Of a stretch of DNA of 58,881 nucleotides, positions 1-7,837 are shown piece after piece. Both the position numbers and the translations under genes were made by a program. Origin of the DNA: CAZGMC01 sp964526565 (lineage in GTDB: Bacteria; Pseudomonadota; Alphaproteobacteria; DSM-16000; Inquilinaceae); the NCBI GenBank assembly GCA_964526565.1, contig CAZGMC010000011.1:1-58881 (forward strand). Reading direction: 5' to 3'. The notes below the pieces were generated by a model. It did not search any database. It worked only from the letters and a program-made list of their open reading frames with translations, and was not told where the DNA came from. Every line of letters begins with the position of its first letter. Positions within the stretch are counted from its first letter, which is position 1.

Positions 1-55
1 GGGGAAAACCTTGCATGGCGATCCAACACGCTGCATGTCCGGATCGTCGGTCAGC

Positions 56-111
56 GGGACACAGGCGGCGGGACACAGGCGGCGGGACACAGGCGGCGGG
101 ACACAGGCGGC
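56..111. repeat. 14-bp tandem repeat, 4 copies
   Basis: Four perfect copies of the 14-bp unit gggacacaggcggc lie just upstream of the first gene, at 56-69, 70-83, 84-97 and 98-111. They are outside any convincing coding region. It is one of many short tandem repeats in the GC-rich part of the window. Confidence 0.9.
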
Positions 112-156
112 AGGTCGGGGCAACCGACGGCAGCGGGTTGCAGGGAGCGACGCACG

Positions 157-777
157 ATGAGAGTCATTTGCACGATCCTGGCCGCGGTGCTGGCGGCCGT
201 GGCGGCCACGGCGGCTCACGCCCAGGCGGACGCGGACATCCGGACGCGCCTGGAGCGCTGGGTCGAGGAGGGCCGGACGCTGGCCGACGAGGCCGCCGAG
301 GAGGCCGAGCGGTTGACCGGCGAGGCCGCCGCAGAGGCCGAACGCCTGACCACGGAGGCCGAGGCGCGGCTCGACTCTCTCCAGATCTACCTTGAAGGCG
401 AGGCGGCGGCGCTCGGCGACCTGACCGACGACCAGGTCCGGCAATTCCTGGACGAGCTGGGCCGGACCGAGGCGCTGATCGCCGACGCCGGCTACCGGCT
501 GGAGCGCATCGACGTGGCGCCGCTGCGGCTGGTGCCGTACGTCGTGCTGCACTGCCGGTTCGAGCGGGCGCTGAGCGAGGACGAGGCGACGGCCCTGCTG
601 GCGCGCATCGACGGCGACGGCGTCGTCCCGACCGTCCAGCGCACGGTCATCGGCCTGCTGCTGCGCGCCAGCGCCTACAACGAGGACGTCGACGTGGGCG
701 GCTTCCGGCTCGACACCGTACGCGTCTCGCTCAGCGTGCCGCCGGGCGCGGTCCTGGTGTACCAGCGCCGCGACTGA
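157..777 (+). CDS. Secreted/periplasmic hypothetical protein with coiled-coil segment
   Basis: A 206-residue protein that I cannot assign to a named family. Residues 1-22 form a clear signal peptide: a positively charged start, an Ala/Val-rich hydrophobic core and an AHA-Q-like cleavage site. Residues 25-80 are rich in Glu, Ala and Arg with heptad-like spacing, as in an amphipathic coiled coil. The remaining part is a mixed alpha/beta region without recognised catalytic motifs. The ATG is preceded by an AGGGAG ribosome-binding site at 142-147, which supports this start. It ends just before an HTH gene in the same direction. Envelope location is inferred from the signal peptide only. Confidence 0.7.
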   Translation: MRVICTILAAVLAAVAATAAHAQADADIRTRLERWVEEGRTLADEAAEEAERLTGEAAAEAERLTTEAEARLDSLQIYLEGEAAALGDLTDDQVRQFLDELGRTEALIADAGYRLERIDVAPLRLVPYVVLHCRFERALSEDEATALLARIDGDGVVPTVQRTVIGLLLRASAYNEDVDVGGFRLDTVRVSLSVPPGAVLVYQRRD

Positions 778-806
778 TTGTGCACCAACGCTCCAATGGC
801 CGTAAC

Positions 807-1130
807 ATGGCACTCACCAGAGACTTCAAGGACACGATCAAGGACCGTGCCGGGCGCGACCCTGAATTCCGGGCCGCTTTGCTTCAGGAAGCTCTTGATG
901 CATTGCTGAACGCGGATCTTGAAACCGGCAAGATCCTGTTGCGTGACTACGTGAACGCCGCGGTTGGCTTCGAGCAGTTGGGTGAGCAGCTCCACAAGAG
1001 CCCGAACAGCCTGATGCGCATGCTTAGCGATCAGGGCAACCCCCGTGCGGGCAACCTGTTCGCGGTCATCGCTCATTTGAAAGCTCGCGAAGGCCTGGCT
1101 TTCAGCATTCACCGGTCCCAAGGCCGGTAG
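807..1130 (+). CDS. HTH transcriptional regulator, HigA/addiction-module antidote-like
   Basis: A protein of 107 residues from ATG 807; an upstream ATG at 780 would add nine residues lacking family features. It reads MALTRDFKDTI near the start, then LETGKILLRDYVNA, LGEQLHKSPNSLMRML and GNPRAGNLFAVIAHL. This pattern matches small XRE-like proteins annotated as transcriptional regulators or addiction-module antidotes. The segment around residues 60-85 is the DNA-binding helix-turn-helix. No toxin gene lies next to it, so it may be a solitary regulator. Base composition is somewhat lower in GC than its neighbours, which hints at acquisition. Confidence 0.72.
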   Translation: MALTRDFKDTIKDRAGRDPEFRAALLQEALDALLNADLETGKILLRDYVNAAVGFEQLGEQLHKSPNSLMRMLSDQGNPRAGNLFAVIAHLKAREGLAFSIHRSQGR

Positions 1131-1202
1131 TGGCCGGATTCATTGCCGCCAACCATGGCGATGTTGCCAGAGACGGTGCGGGTGCCGATCCGCGGGTGCC
1201 GA

Positions 1203-1406
1203 TCACGGCCGCCTGAATGGAGCGGGCTGGCCGTCCTCGATCCGGTGCCCGTCAAGCAGCCGGCGCGCCCGCTGCTCCGCGTCGGCGTCGCGCTCCTTCT
1301 CCCCGGCGGTGCGGCCGTGGCGGGTCCGGTTCTCGGCCGCCTGCCGGTCCTTGTCGGCGCGGGCGCGGCGCTTGCGCGCCTGGCGCAGGTTGACGATGTC
1401 GGCCAT
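1203..1406 (-). CDS. DUF4169 family small basic protein
   Basis: A 67-residue protein starting MADIVNLRQARKRRAR, then AAENRTRHGRT and LLDGHRIEDGQP. This is the characteristic pattern of DUF4169, a short, highly charged family widespread in Alphaproteobacteria. Its function is unknown. The start ATG lies at 1404-1406 on the minus strand. It is divergent from the AsmA gene, with about 130 bases between them that probably hold both promoters. Longer reading through the AsmA region in this frame is a high-GC shadow and was ignored. Confidence 0.82.
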   Translation of the reverse strand: MADIVNLRQARKRRARADKDRQAAENRTRHGRTAGEKERDADAEQRARRLLDGHRIEDGQPAPFRRP

Positions 1407-1539
1407 CGCTCCTCTCGCGTGAATGCTGTGGCGGAAAATTACTTTGCAGCCTTTGCTGTACGCCAGTAGCCTAGCGTACGGTGCCGCCGGGCGGAAGCCT
1501 GCGCGCCGGCCCGGGCGGCCATGGAAGCGGGCGGCGATC

Positions 1540-4500
1540 GTGAAAAAGCTCCTTATCGGCGTGGTCGGCGCCGCCCTCGTGCTGGTTGTCGCGGCCCTGG
1601 TGGGGCCCGGCCTGATCGACTGGACGGCACGCAAGGCCTGGGTCGAGGACCGGCTCGGCGCCATGCTGGGCCGCGAGGTGACGATCGCCGGCGACGTGTC
1701 GTTCCGCATGCTGCCGGCACCGCGGCTGACCGCCGAGGGCGTGCGCCTGGCCGGCGCGTCCGGCGGCCCGGTCGACCTGCTGTCCGTCGAGTCCCTGCAG
1801 GTGCGGGTACGGCTGCTGCCGCTGCTCGGCGGCCGCATCGACATTACCGAGCTGGTGCTGATCGAGCCGGTCGCGGCGGTCGCGCCGCTGCCCGCCCCCG
1901 CCCCCGCCCCCGACGACGCGGCCGTCGGCGGGACACCGCCGGACGTACGCCTGGCCGCGGTGACGGTGGAGGACGGCACCCTGATCCTGCACGACGGCGC
2001 CGGCGGCAGCGTGCGCGCCGAGGACGTCGACGCCCTGGTCCGCGCCGAGACCCTGCAGGGTCCGTTCACGGCGAACGCCACCCTGACCATCGGCGAGCGC
2101 AGGCTGGCCGTGGACCTGCGCTCGCGGCGGGTCTCGGCGACCGGCGCCCCGCCCCTGACCCTGCCCCTGACCCTGCGCCTGACGGTCGACGGCGGCAGCC
2201 TGCAGTTCGCCGGGCTGGTCCAGGCGGACGGCGCGCTGCAGGGCGAGGTGGCCGCCGAGGTCACGGACCCGGCCGCCGCCCTGGCACCGACGCTGCCGCC
2301 GGCCTGGGCGCCGCTGCTGGCGCCAGCATTGAACGGGCCGCCGTGGACGCTGACGGCCTCGGCCGGCGGTGGCCCGAACCGGATCACCCTGACCGGCCTG
2401 GAGCTGACGTTCGGCGACACCCACGGCACCGGCACGGCCGACATTGCCCTGGGCAGCGAGCCGCGGCTCGACCTCGCCCTCGCCCTCAACCAGCTGGACC
2501 TGGACGCCTGGGCGGAGGCGGCGCCGCCGGACCGGCCCCCGCTGGCCGGCCTGGCCGGCCTGGCCGGCCGCCGCGACCTGGCGCTGCCCCGCGCGCTGCC
2601 CCGCGCGCTGCCCCGCGCGCTGCCCCGCGCGCTGGCCGTCGACGTGCAACTGGCCGTGAATGCCCTGCGCTACCGTGACGGCCTGGTCCGCCAGGTGCGC
2701 CTGGACGCCATGCTGAGCAACGGCGCCCTGGCCGTGCAGCGGCTGTCGGCGCAGTTGCCCGGTGGCTCCGACCTGACGGCGATCGGCACCCTGGCCGTCG
2801 ACGAGGGCCGGCCGGTGCTCGACGCGAGTGCCGAGGTGAACGTCAGCGACCTGCGCGGCGTGCTCGCCTGGCTGGGCTGGGAGCTGCCGGAGGTGCCGCG
2901 GGCGCGGCTGCAGCGCCTGGTCGGCACAGCGCGGCTGGCCGGCACGCCCGACAGCTTCCAGGTGACCGGCATCGACATCACCGTCGACAACACGCGGCTG
3001 ACCGGCGGGCTGGCGGTGGTCGACGGCGCCGTGCCGGGCATCGGCCTGCGGCTCGCCGTCGACCGGCTGAACCTGGATGCCTACCGCCCCGCCACGGTCG
3101 CGGCATGGACCCCCGCCGCCGCCGCGTGGCTGGACGCGCACTGGCCCGATGTGCTGCACGCCGCCAATGCCAACCTGGACCTGAGCGTCGCCGCACTGAC
3201 GGTCGACGAGGTGCGGCTGCGCGACATCGTGCTCGACGCGACGCTCAACGACGGCGCCCTGACCGTGCGCCGCGCCGCCGTCGGCGACCTGGCCGGCGCC
3301 GCGGTCGAGGCGTCCGGACAGGCCGCGGGCCTGGACCCGCCGACGGGCATCGAGGCGACAATCCAGGCCCGGGTGCCGGCACTGACCCGGCTCGCGCGCG
3401 CGCTGCACCTGGAGCCGCCGTTCGCGCCGGACCGGCTCGATCCGCTCACCCTGGTGGCGCAGGTCCGCGGCAGTGCCGACGACGCCGAGCTGACGGTCAA
3501 CCTGGACGCCGCCGGCGGCACCCTGGATGTGGCCGGCACCGTCTCGGCGCCGTTCGAGCCGGCGGCGCTGGCCGACCTGACGGCGCGCGCCGCCCATCCC
3601 GACCTGGCGGCGCTGCTGCGCCAGGCGGCACCCGACTACCGCCCGGCCGGCGTGGCGGGTGGGCTCGACCTCTATGGCCGGCTGGCCGGCACGGCCGCGG
3701 CATGGACGGTGAACGACCTGCAGGGCCGGATCGGGCCGGTGGTGCTGGCCGGCAACCTCAGCGTCGACCGCAGCGGCGAGCGGCCGCGCCTCGCGCTCGA
3801 CCTGCGGACCAGTGACCTGGTCATCGACGACTGGCTGCCGGAGGTCCATGCCTCGGCCGCCGCCGGCACCGCACCGTGGTCCGACGAGCCGCTCGACCTG
3901 TCGCTGCTGCAGGCGATCGACGGCAGCGCCGCCGTCGTCGCCGCGTCGCTGGCCTACCGGGACGTGCGCCTGACCGAGCCGGCGCTGCGCGCCACCCTGG
4001 ATGACGGCGCGCTGACCGTGGCCCCGCTGACCGGCGGCCTGTTCGGCGGCACGCTCGGCGCCCGCCTGACCCTGGCAGCGGCGCCGGAGCCGGCGCTGTC
4101 CGGCCGCATCGATTTGGTTGATGCGCGGCTCGACGCGGCGCTGGCCGGGCTGTTCGGCATTGGCGGGCTGGACGGCACGCTGGACTTCGGTCTGGAGGGC
4201 ACCACCGCCGGCCCCAGCGCGGCGGCCTGGGCCGGCGGGCTGGCCGGCGCGGGGCTGGCCGCCGTGCGCGACGGCACGATCAGCGGGTTCGACCTGGCCG
4301 GCCTGGGTTCAAGGTTGGCCGCGGCCGCCGCGGCCGGCGGTGCCGCGACCGACGTGGGTCAGGCCCTGGCCGAGGGCGAGACGCCGTTTGCTGCGCTCAA
4401 CGCGCCGTTCGCCGTGGCCGACGGCGTCGCCACCACCGGGACATTGCGCATCGTCGGCGCTGCCGGTGTCGGCGTCGGCGAGGCGCGCTTCGACATGGCC

Positions 4501-4680
4501 CGCCGCCGGCTGGACCTGGGCGTCGCCTTCCGCCCGTACGAGCCGCCCGGCGCGCCGGCCTTCACCCTGCTCCTGGAAGGCCCGCCGCGCGCCCTGACCC
4601 GCCGCCTGGAAACCCAGGCCCTGCAGGACTGGCTGCGCGGCGACGCCGACGCGGCCGAGGCGGCAGCGCCGACACAATAG
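1540..4680 (+). CDS. AsmA family outer-membrane assembly/lipid-transport protein
   Basis: A protein of about 1046 residues from GTG 1540. Residues 1-25 (VKKLLIGVVGAALVLVVAAL) form one N-terminal transmembrane anchor. They are followed by the AsmA pattern of an amphipathic stretch, GREVTIAGDVSFRMLPAPRL and repeated beta-rich segments. The C-terminal 300 residues resemble the AsmA_2/DUF3971-type region. Family members are inner-membrane-anchored periplasmic proteins thought to bridge phospholipid transport to the outer membrane. The GTG was chosen because upstream in-frame sequence has no membrane segment. An in-frame repeat encoding ALPR four times lies near residues 348-363. Specific substrate is unknown. 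Confidence 0.85.
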   Translation: MKKLLIGVVGAALVLVVAALVGPGLIDWTARKAWVEDRLGAMLGREVTIAGDVSFRMLPAPRLTAEGVRLAGASGGPVDLLSVESLQVRVRLLPLLGGRIDITELVLIEPVAAVAPLPAPAPAPDDAAVGGTPPDVRLAAVTVEDGTLILHDGAGGSVRAEDVDALVRAETLQGPFTANATLTIGERRLAVDLRSRRVSATGAPPLTLPLTLRLTVDGGSLQFAGLVQADGALQGEVAAEVTDPAAALAPTLPPAWAPLLAPALNGPPWTLTASAGGGPNRITLTGLELTFGDTHGTGTADIALGSEPRLDLALALNQLDLDAWAEAAPPDRPPLAGLAGLAGRRDLALPRALPRALPRALPRALAVDVQLAVNALRYRDGLVRQVRLDAMLSNGALAVQRLSAQLPGGSDLTAIGTLAVDEGRPVLDASAEVNVSDLRGVLAWLGWELPEVPRARLQRLVGTARLAGTPDSFQVTGIDITVDNTRLTGGLAVVDGAVPGIGLRLAVDRLNLDAYRPATVAAWTPAAAAWLDAHWPDVLHAANANLDLSVAALTVDEVRLRDIVLDATLNDGALTVRRAAVGDLAGAAVEASGQAAGLDPPTGIEATIQARVPALTRLARALHLEPPFAPDRLDPLTLVAQVRGSADDAELTVNLDAAGGTLDVAGTVSAPFEPAALADLTARAAHPDLAALLRQAAPDYRPAGVAGGLDLYGRLAGTAAAWTVNDLQGRIGPVVLAGNLSVDRSGERPRLALDLRTSDLVIDDWLPEVHASAAAGTAPWSDEPLDLSLLQAIDGSAAVVAASLAYRDVRLTEPALRATLDDGALTVAPLTGGLFGGTLGARLTLAAAPEPALSGRIDLVDARLDAALAGLFGIGGLDGTLDFGLEGTTAGPSAAAWAGGLAGAGLAAVRDGTISGFDLAGLGSRLAAAAAAGGAATDVGQALAEGETPFAALNAPFAVADGVATTGTLRIVGAAGVGVGEARFDMARRRLDLGVAFRPYEPPGAPAFTLLLEGPPRALTRRLETQALQDWLRGDADAAEAAAPTQ
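2544..2628 (+). repeat. In-frame 9-bp and 12-bp tandem repeats inside asmA-like gene
   Basis: Three copies of ctggccggc (about 2544-2570) are followed by four perfect copies of gcgctgccccgc (2581-2628). The 12-mer encodes ALPR four times. Both unit lengths are multiples of three, so copy-number change would not break the gene. Confidence 0.88.
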
Positions 4681-5158
4681 GGCGCAGCATGGCGCGTCGC
4701 CAGGGACGGTGGCACGCCGCGACCATCACAGCCGCCATGCCGCGGTCATCGACGCGTTCGACCGGCGGCACCTGATGCCCTTCGACGCCGGCCGGTGATG
4801 GCGCGGCCGCACCGACGGCTTGACGCCATGGGATTAAATACCTAAAATTGAATCGCCCGAACTGGAGGTGGAGCCGGCGGCAATGGTTTCGAAAGCGAAA
4901 AGACAGGCCCCAGCCACCGGTGCAACACGCCAAGACTTCCGTTGCACACGTTGCAGACCCCAGTTTTTCTATATTTATCAGAACATTAAGGCGCAACACA
5001 CCGGTTGCACCGAGGTTGCATCAGGGATGCGCGCGGTGCCGGTGCCGGCCCGTGCCGCCGCACCGGGTATCCCTGGGGGGTCGGCGTCTCGCCGACCGGC
5101 ACGCGAGGTCGGCGAGACGTCGACCACCCGAAGCGCCGACTCCCCCAAACCGTGTCTG
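4681..5158. other. Intergenic region between convergent genes
   Basis: About 480 bases lie between the 3' ends of the AsmA gene and the helicase gene. No convincing gene is seen. It holds an AT-rich patch near 4962-4990 and several gttgca/tgcaac motifs between about 4914 and 5020. A strong hairpin is listed separately. Confidence 0.6.
5085..5119. terminator. Strong inverted repeat between convergent genes, likely bidirectional terminator
   Basis: A perfect 13-base stem pairs cgtctcgccgacc (5085-5097) with ggtcggcgagacg (5107-5119) around a 9-base loop. It sits 40 bases from the end of the helicase gene, between two converging genes. No clear T-tract follows, so the terminator role is inferred from stem strength and position. 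Confidence 0.6.
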
Positions 5159-7600
5159 CTATGTCTTGGGGGCGGGCTGGACGAAGCCGGCCATGATCTT
5201 CTTTTCGCCGCTGTGTTCGAAGTCGACGGTCAGCTTGCCGGCGTCGCTGGCGGTGACGGTACCGTAGCCGAACTTGTCGTGGAAGACGCGCTCACCCGGC
5301 CGGTACGGGCGGTCCGGCGCCGGGCGCGGCGGGGCGGCGAAGGCCTCGCCTTCCAGGGTGGGGGGCGGGCCGCCGCGGTGGCGGCGCTCGCGCGGCGGCA
5401 CGAACGGGCGGGCCGGGCGCGGCTCGGCGACGCCGGCCAGGCTCGGCGCCGCGACGGCGAAAGCCCCTGCGGCGCCGGTACCGCTGCTCCACGACGTGCC
5501 GCCCGCACCTGCGTCGCCCGGACCTGCACCGCCCGGACCTGCACCGCCCAGACCTGCACCGCCTTGGGGCCCGGCGCCGGCCAGCCCGCCCTCGGCGGCG
5601 ACGTCGACATGGGCGGCCGGCAGCTCGTCCAGGAAGCGCGACGGGATGCTGCTGGTCCACTGGCCGTAGACCAGCCGGTTCATGGCACAGCTGATCCAGG
5701 CCCGCCGCCGCGCCCGGGTCAGGCCGACATAGGCCAGCCGGCGTTCCTCCTCCAGCCCGGCGATGCCGGTGTCGTCCATGGCGCGCTGGTGGGGAAACAG
5801 GCCCTCCTCCCAGCCGGGCAGGAAGACGTGGTCGAACTCCAGGCCCTTGGCGGCGTGCAGCGTCATCAGGGTGAGCCGGTCGCCGCCGGGATCGGCGTCG
5901 GTGTCCATGACCAGGCTGACGTGCTCCAGGAAGCCAGCCAGCGTCTCGAACGCCTCCATGCCGGCGACCAGCTCCTTCAGGTTCTCCAGCCGGCCCGGCG
6001 CCTCGGCGGACCTGTCGGCCTGCCACATGGCGGTGTAGCCGCTCTCGTCCAGCACGGTGCGGGCCAGGTCGGTGTGGCGGACCCGCGCGGCCATGTCGCG
6101 CCAGCGCTCGAAGTCCATCATCAGGGTGCGCAGGGTGGCGCGCGCCCTGGGTTTCAGCTCGTCGGTCTCGACCACCCGCCACGCCGCCTCGGTCAGCGAC
6201 ACGCCGCCGGCACGGGCGACGCGGTGCAGGGTCTGGACGGTGGCGGCGCCGATGCCGCGCTTCGGCGTGTTGACGATCCGCTCGAAGGCGAGGCCGTCGT
6301 CGGGCTGGGCGACGACGCGCAGATAGGCCAGCGCGTCGCGGATCTCCATGCGCTCGTAGAAGCGCGGGCCGCCGACCACCTGGTAGGGCAGGCCGAGCGT
6401 CAGGAACCGCTCCTCGAAGGCGCGCATCTGGAAGCCGGCGCGGACCAGCACGGCGACCTGGGCCAGGGCCGAGCCGCGTCTGTGCAGGGCCTCGATCTCG
6501 TCGCCGATCCAGCGCGCCTCGTCCTCGCCGTCCCAGACCTGGCGGATCACGACCGGCTCGCCGCCCTCTGCCCGGGTGAACAGGGTCTTGCCCAGGCGGC
6601 CGCGGTTGTGGGCGATCAGGCCGGAGGCGGCGGCCAGGATCGGCGGCGTCGAGCGGTAGTTCTGCTCCAGCCGGATGACGCGCGCGCCGGGAAAGTCGCT
6701 CTCGAAGCGCAGGATGTTGCCGACCTCCGCCCCGCGCCAACCGTAGATCGACTGGTCATCGTCGCCGACGCAGCACAGGTTGCGGTGGCCCTGGGCCAGC
6801 AGGCGCAGCCACAGGTACTGGGCGACGTTGGTGTCCTGGTACTCGTCGACCAGGATGTACTTGAAGCGCTTGTGGTACTGGGCCAGCACGTCGGGCTGCG
6901 TCTGCAGGAGCGTCAGGTTGTGCAGCAGCAGGTCGCCGAAGTCGCAGGCGTTGACCGTGGCGAGGCGCTGCTGATAGGCGCGATAGAGTGCCAGCATGCG
7001 GCCGCCGGCGATGTCCCCGGCGTCCTCGGTCTTGAGCCGCTCGGCGGTCAGGCCGCGGTCCTTCCAGCGCTCGATGACGCCGAGCAGCAGGCGTGCCGGC
7101 CAGCGCTTCGCGTCCACGTTCTCTGCCTCGAGCAGCTGCTTGACCAGGCGCAGCTGGTCGTCGGTGTCGAGGATGGTGAAGTTGGGCTTGAGCCCGATCA
7201 GCTCGGCGTGGCGGCGCAGGATGCGGGCGGCCAGGGCATGGAAGGTGCCCAGCCACCAGCCCTCGACCGGCTGGCCGATCAGCGCGGCGACCCGCTCGCG
7301 CATCTCGCGCGCCGCCTTGTTGGTGAAGGTCACCGCCAGGATCTGGCCGGGCCAGGCGCGGCGAGTGTTGAGCAGGTGGGCCAGCCGCGTGGTCAGCACC
7401 CGCGTCTTGCCGGTGCCGGCCCCGGCCAGCACCAGGACCGGCCCGTCCAGCGCCTCGACCGCCTCGCGCTGAGCGGGGTTGAGGCCGGCCAGATAGGGCG
7501 GCGACGCCGCGACGGTGCGGGCCGGCGCGGGACCGACGGTCGCCGCGCCGGTTGCGGCGCCGGGGGCGGAACGATCGTCGGAGCGGAGCACATCGGACAT
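5159..7600 (-). CDS. ATP-dependent DNA helicase, UvrD/PcrA type
   Basis: A superfamily 1A 3'-5' DNA helicase of 813 residues acting in nucleotide-excision/mismatch repair and replication. Visible motifs: the Q-motif region LNPAQREAV, Walker A GAGTGKT (residues 60-66), AVTFTNKAAREM, Walker B VDEYQDTN, GDDDQSIYGWRGA, LEQNYRS, MTLHAAKGLEFDHV and RRLAYVGLTRAR. The C-terminus (VFHDKFGYGTV) is the PcrA/UvrD tail. ATG 7600 (MSDVL) gives the usual N-terminus; upstream sequence in this frame is unrelated. A Gly/Ala/Pro-rich linker before the tail carries a 15-bp tandem repeat. The gene stands alone. Confidence 0.95.
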   Translation of the reverse strand: MSDVLRSDDRSAPGAATGAATVGPAPARTVAASPPYLAGLNPAQREAVEALDGPVLVLAGAGTGKTRVLTTRLAHLLNTRRAWPGQILAVTFTNKAAREMRERVAALIGQPVEGWWLGTFHALAARILRRHAELIGLKPNFTILDTDDQLRLVKQLLEAENVDAKRWPARLLLGVIERWKDRGLTAERLKTEDAGDIAGGRMLALYRAYQQRLATVNACDFGDLLLHNLTLLQTQPDVLAQYHKRFKYILVDEYQDTNVAQYLWLRLLAQGHRNLCCVGDDDQSIYGWRGAEVGNILRFESDFPGARVIRLEQNYRSTPPILAAASGLIAHNRGRLGKTLFTRAEGGEPVVIRQVWDGEDEARWIGDEIEALHRRGSALAQVAVLVRAGFQMRAFEERFLTLGLPYQVVGGPRFYERMEIRDALAYLRVVAQPDDGLAFERIVNTPKRGIGAATVQTLHRVARAGGVSLTEAAWRVVETDELKPRARATLRTLMMDFERWRDMAARVRHTDLARTVLDESGYTAMWQADRSAEAPGRLENLKELVAGMEAFETLAGFLEHVSLVMDTDADPGGDRLTLMTLHAAKGLEFDHVFLPGWEEGLFPHQRAMDDTGIAGLEEERRLAYVGLTRARRRAWISCAMNRLVYGQWTSSIPSRFLDELPAAHVDVAAEGGLAGAGPQGGAGLGGAGPGGAGPGDAGAGGTSWSSGTGAAGAFAVAAPSLAGVAEPRPARPFVPPRERRHRGGPPPTLEGEAFAAPPRPAPDRPYRPGERVFHDKFGYGTVTASDAGKLTVDFEHSGEKKIMAGFVQPAPKT
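5506..5565 (-). repeat. 15-bp in-frame tandem repeat in helicase linker
   Basis: Units of gacctgcaccgcccg and close variants run at 5506-5520, 5521-5535, 5536-5550 and 5551-5565. On the minus strand they encode a repeating GAG-type Gly/Ala/Pro linker. The repeat lies in the poorly conserved segment before the C-terminal tail, so length changes would be tolerated. Confidence 0.85.
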
Positions 7601-7604
7601 GGCC

Positions 7605-7796
7605 CAGGATATAGCACAGCCGGGCGGCGGCCGTACCCTCCGCCTGCTTCGGCTGGCCAGGCTGCGACCGCAACGCCAGCTCACCGCCGGCCCGGCACGC
7701 CGACCGCCACCGGTACAGCAGGTCCCGCTCGACCCCCAACTCCACCGACAGCGCCGGGACAGTCTCCCCGGCGTCCATCCGCTCGATCACCTTCGG
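7605..7796 (-). pseudogene. Transposase HTH remnant (truncated insertion sequence)
   Basis: On the minus strand from GTG 7796 or ATG 7790 the reading is VIERMDAGETVPAL, then ELGVERDLLYRWR and AGGELALRSQPGQPKQ. This is the helix-turn-helix start of an OrfA-type transposase. Similarity stops after about 50 residues and the frame then runs into the helicase start. No catalytic domain or flanking terminal repeats are seen. It sits between the helicase and the CRISPR-like operon and marks past mobile-element activity at the island edge. Confidence 0.6.
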
Positions 7797-7837
7797 GCCC
7801 CGCTACGAGACGTGCGACTCACGGCGCCGATCCATCC

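Noticed and set aside
780..806. ATG 780 as start of the HTH gene
   Set aside because: The additional nine residues are not family-like and the downstream ATG 807 gives the typical MALTRDFK start.
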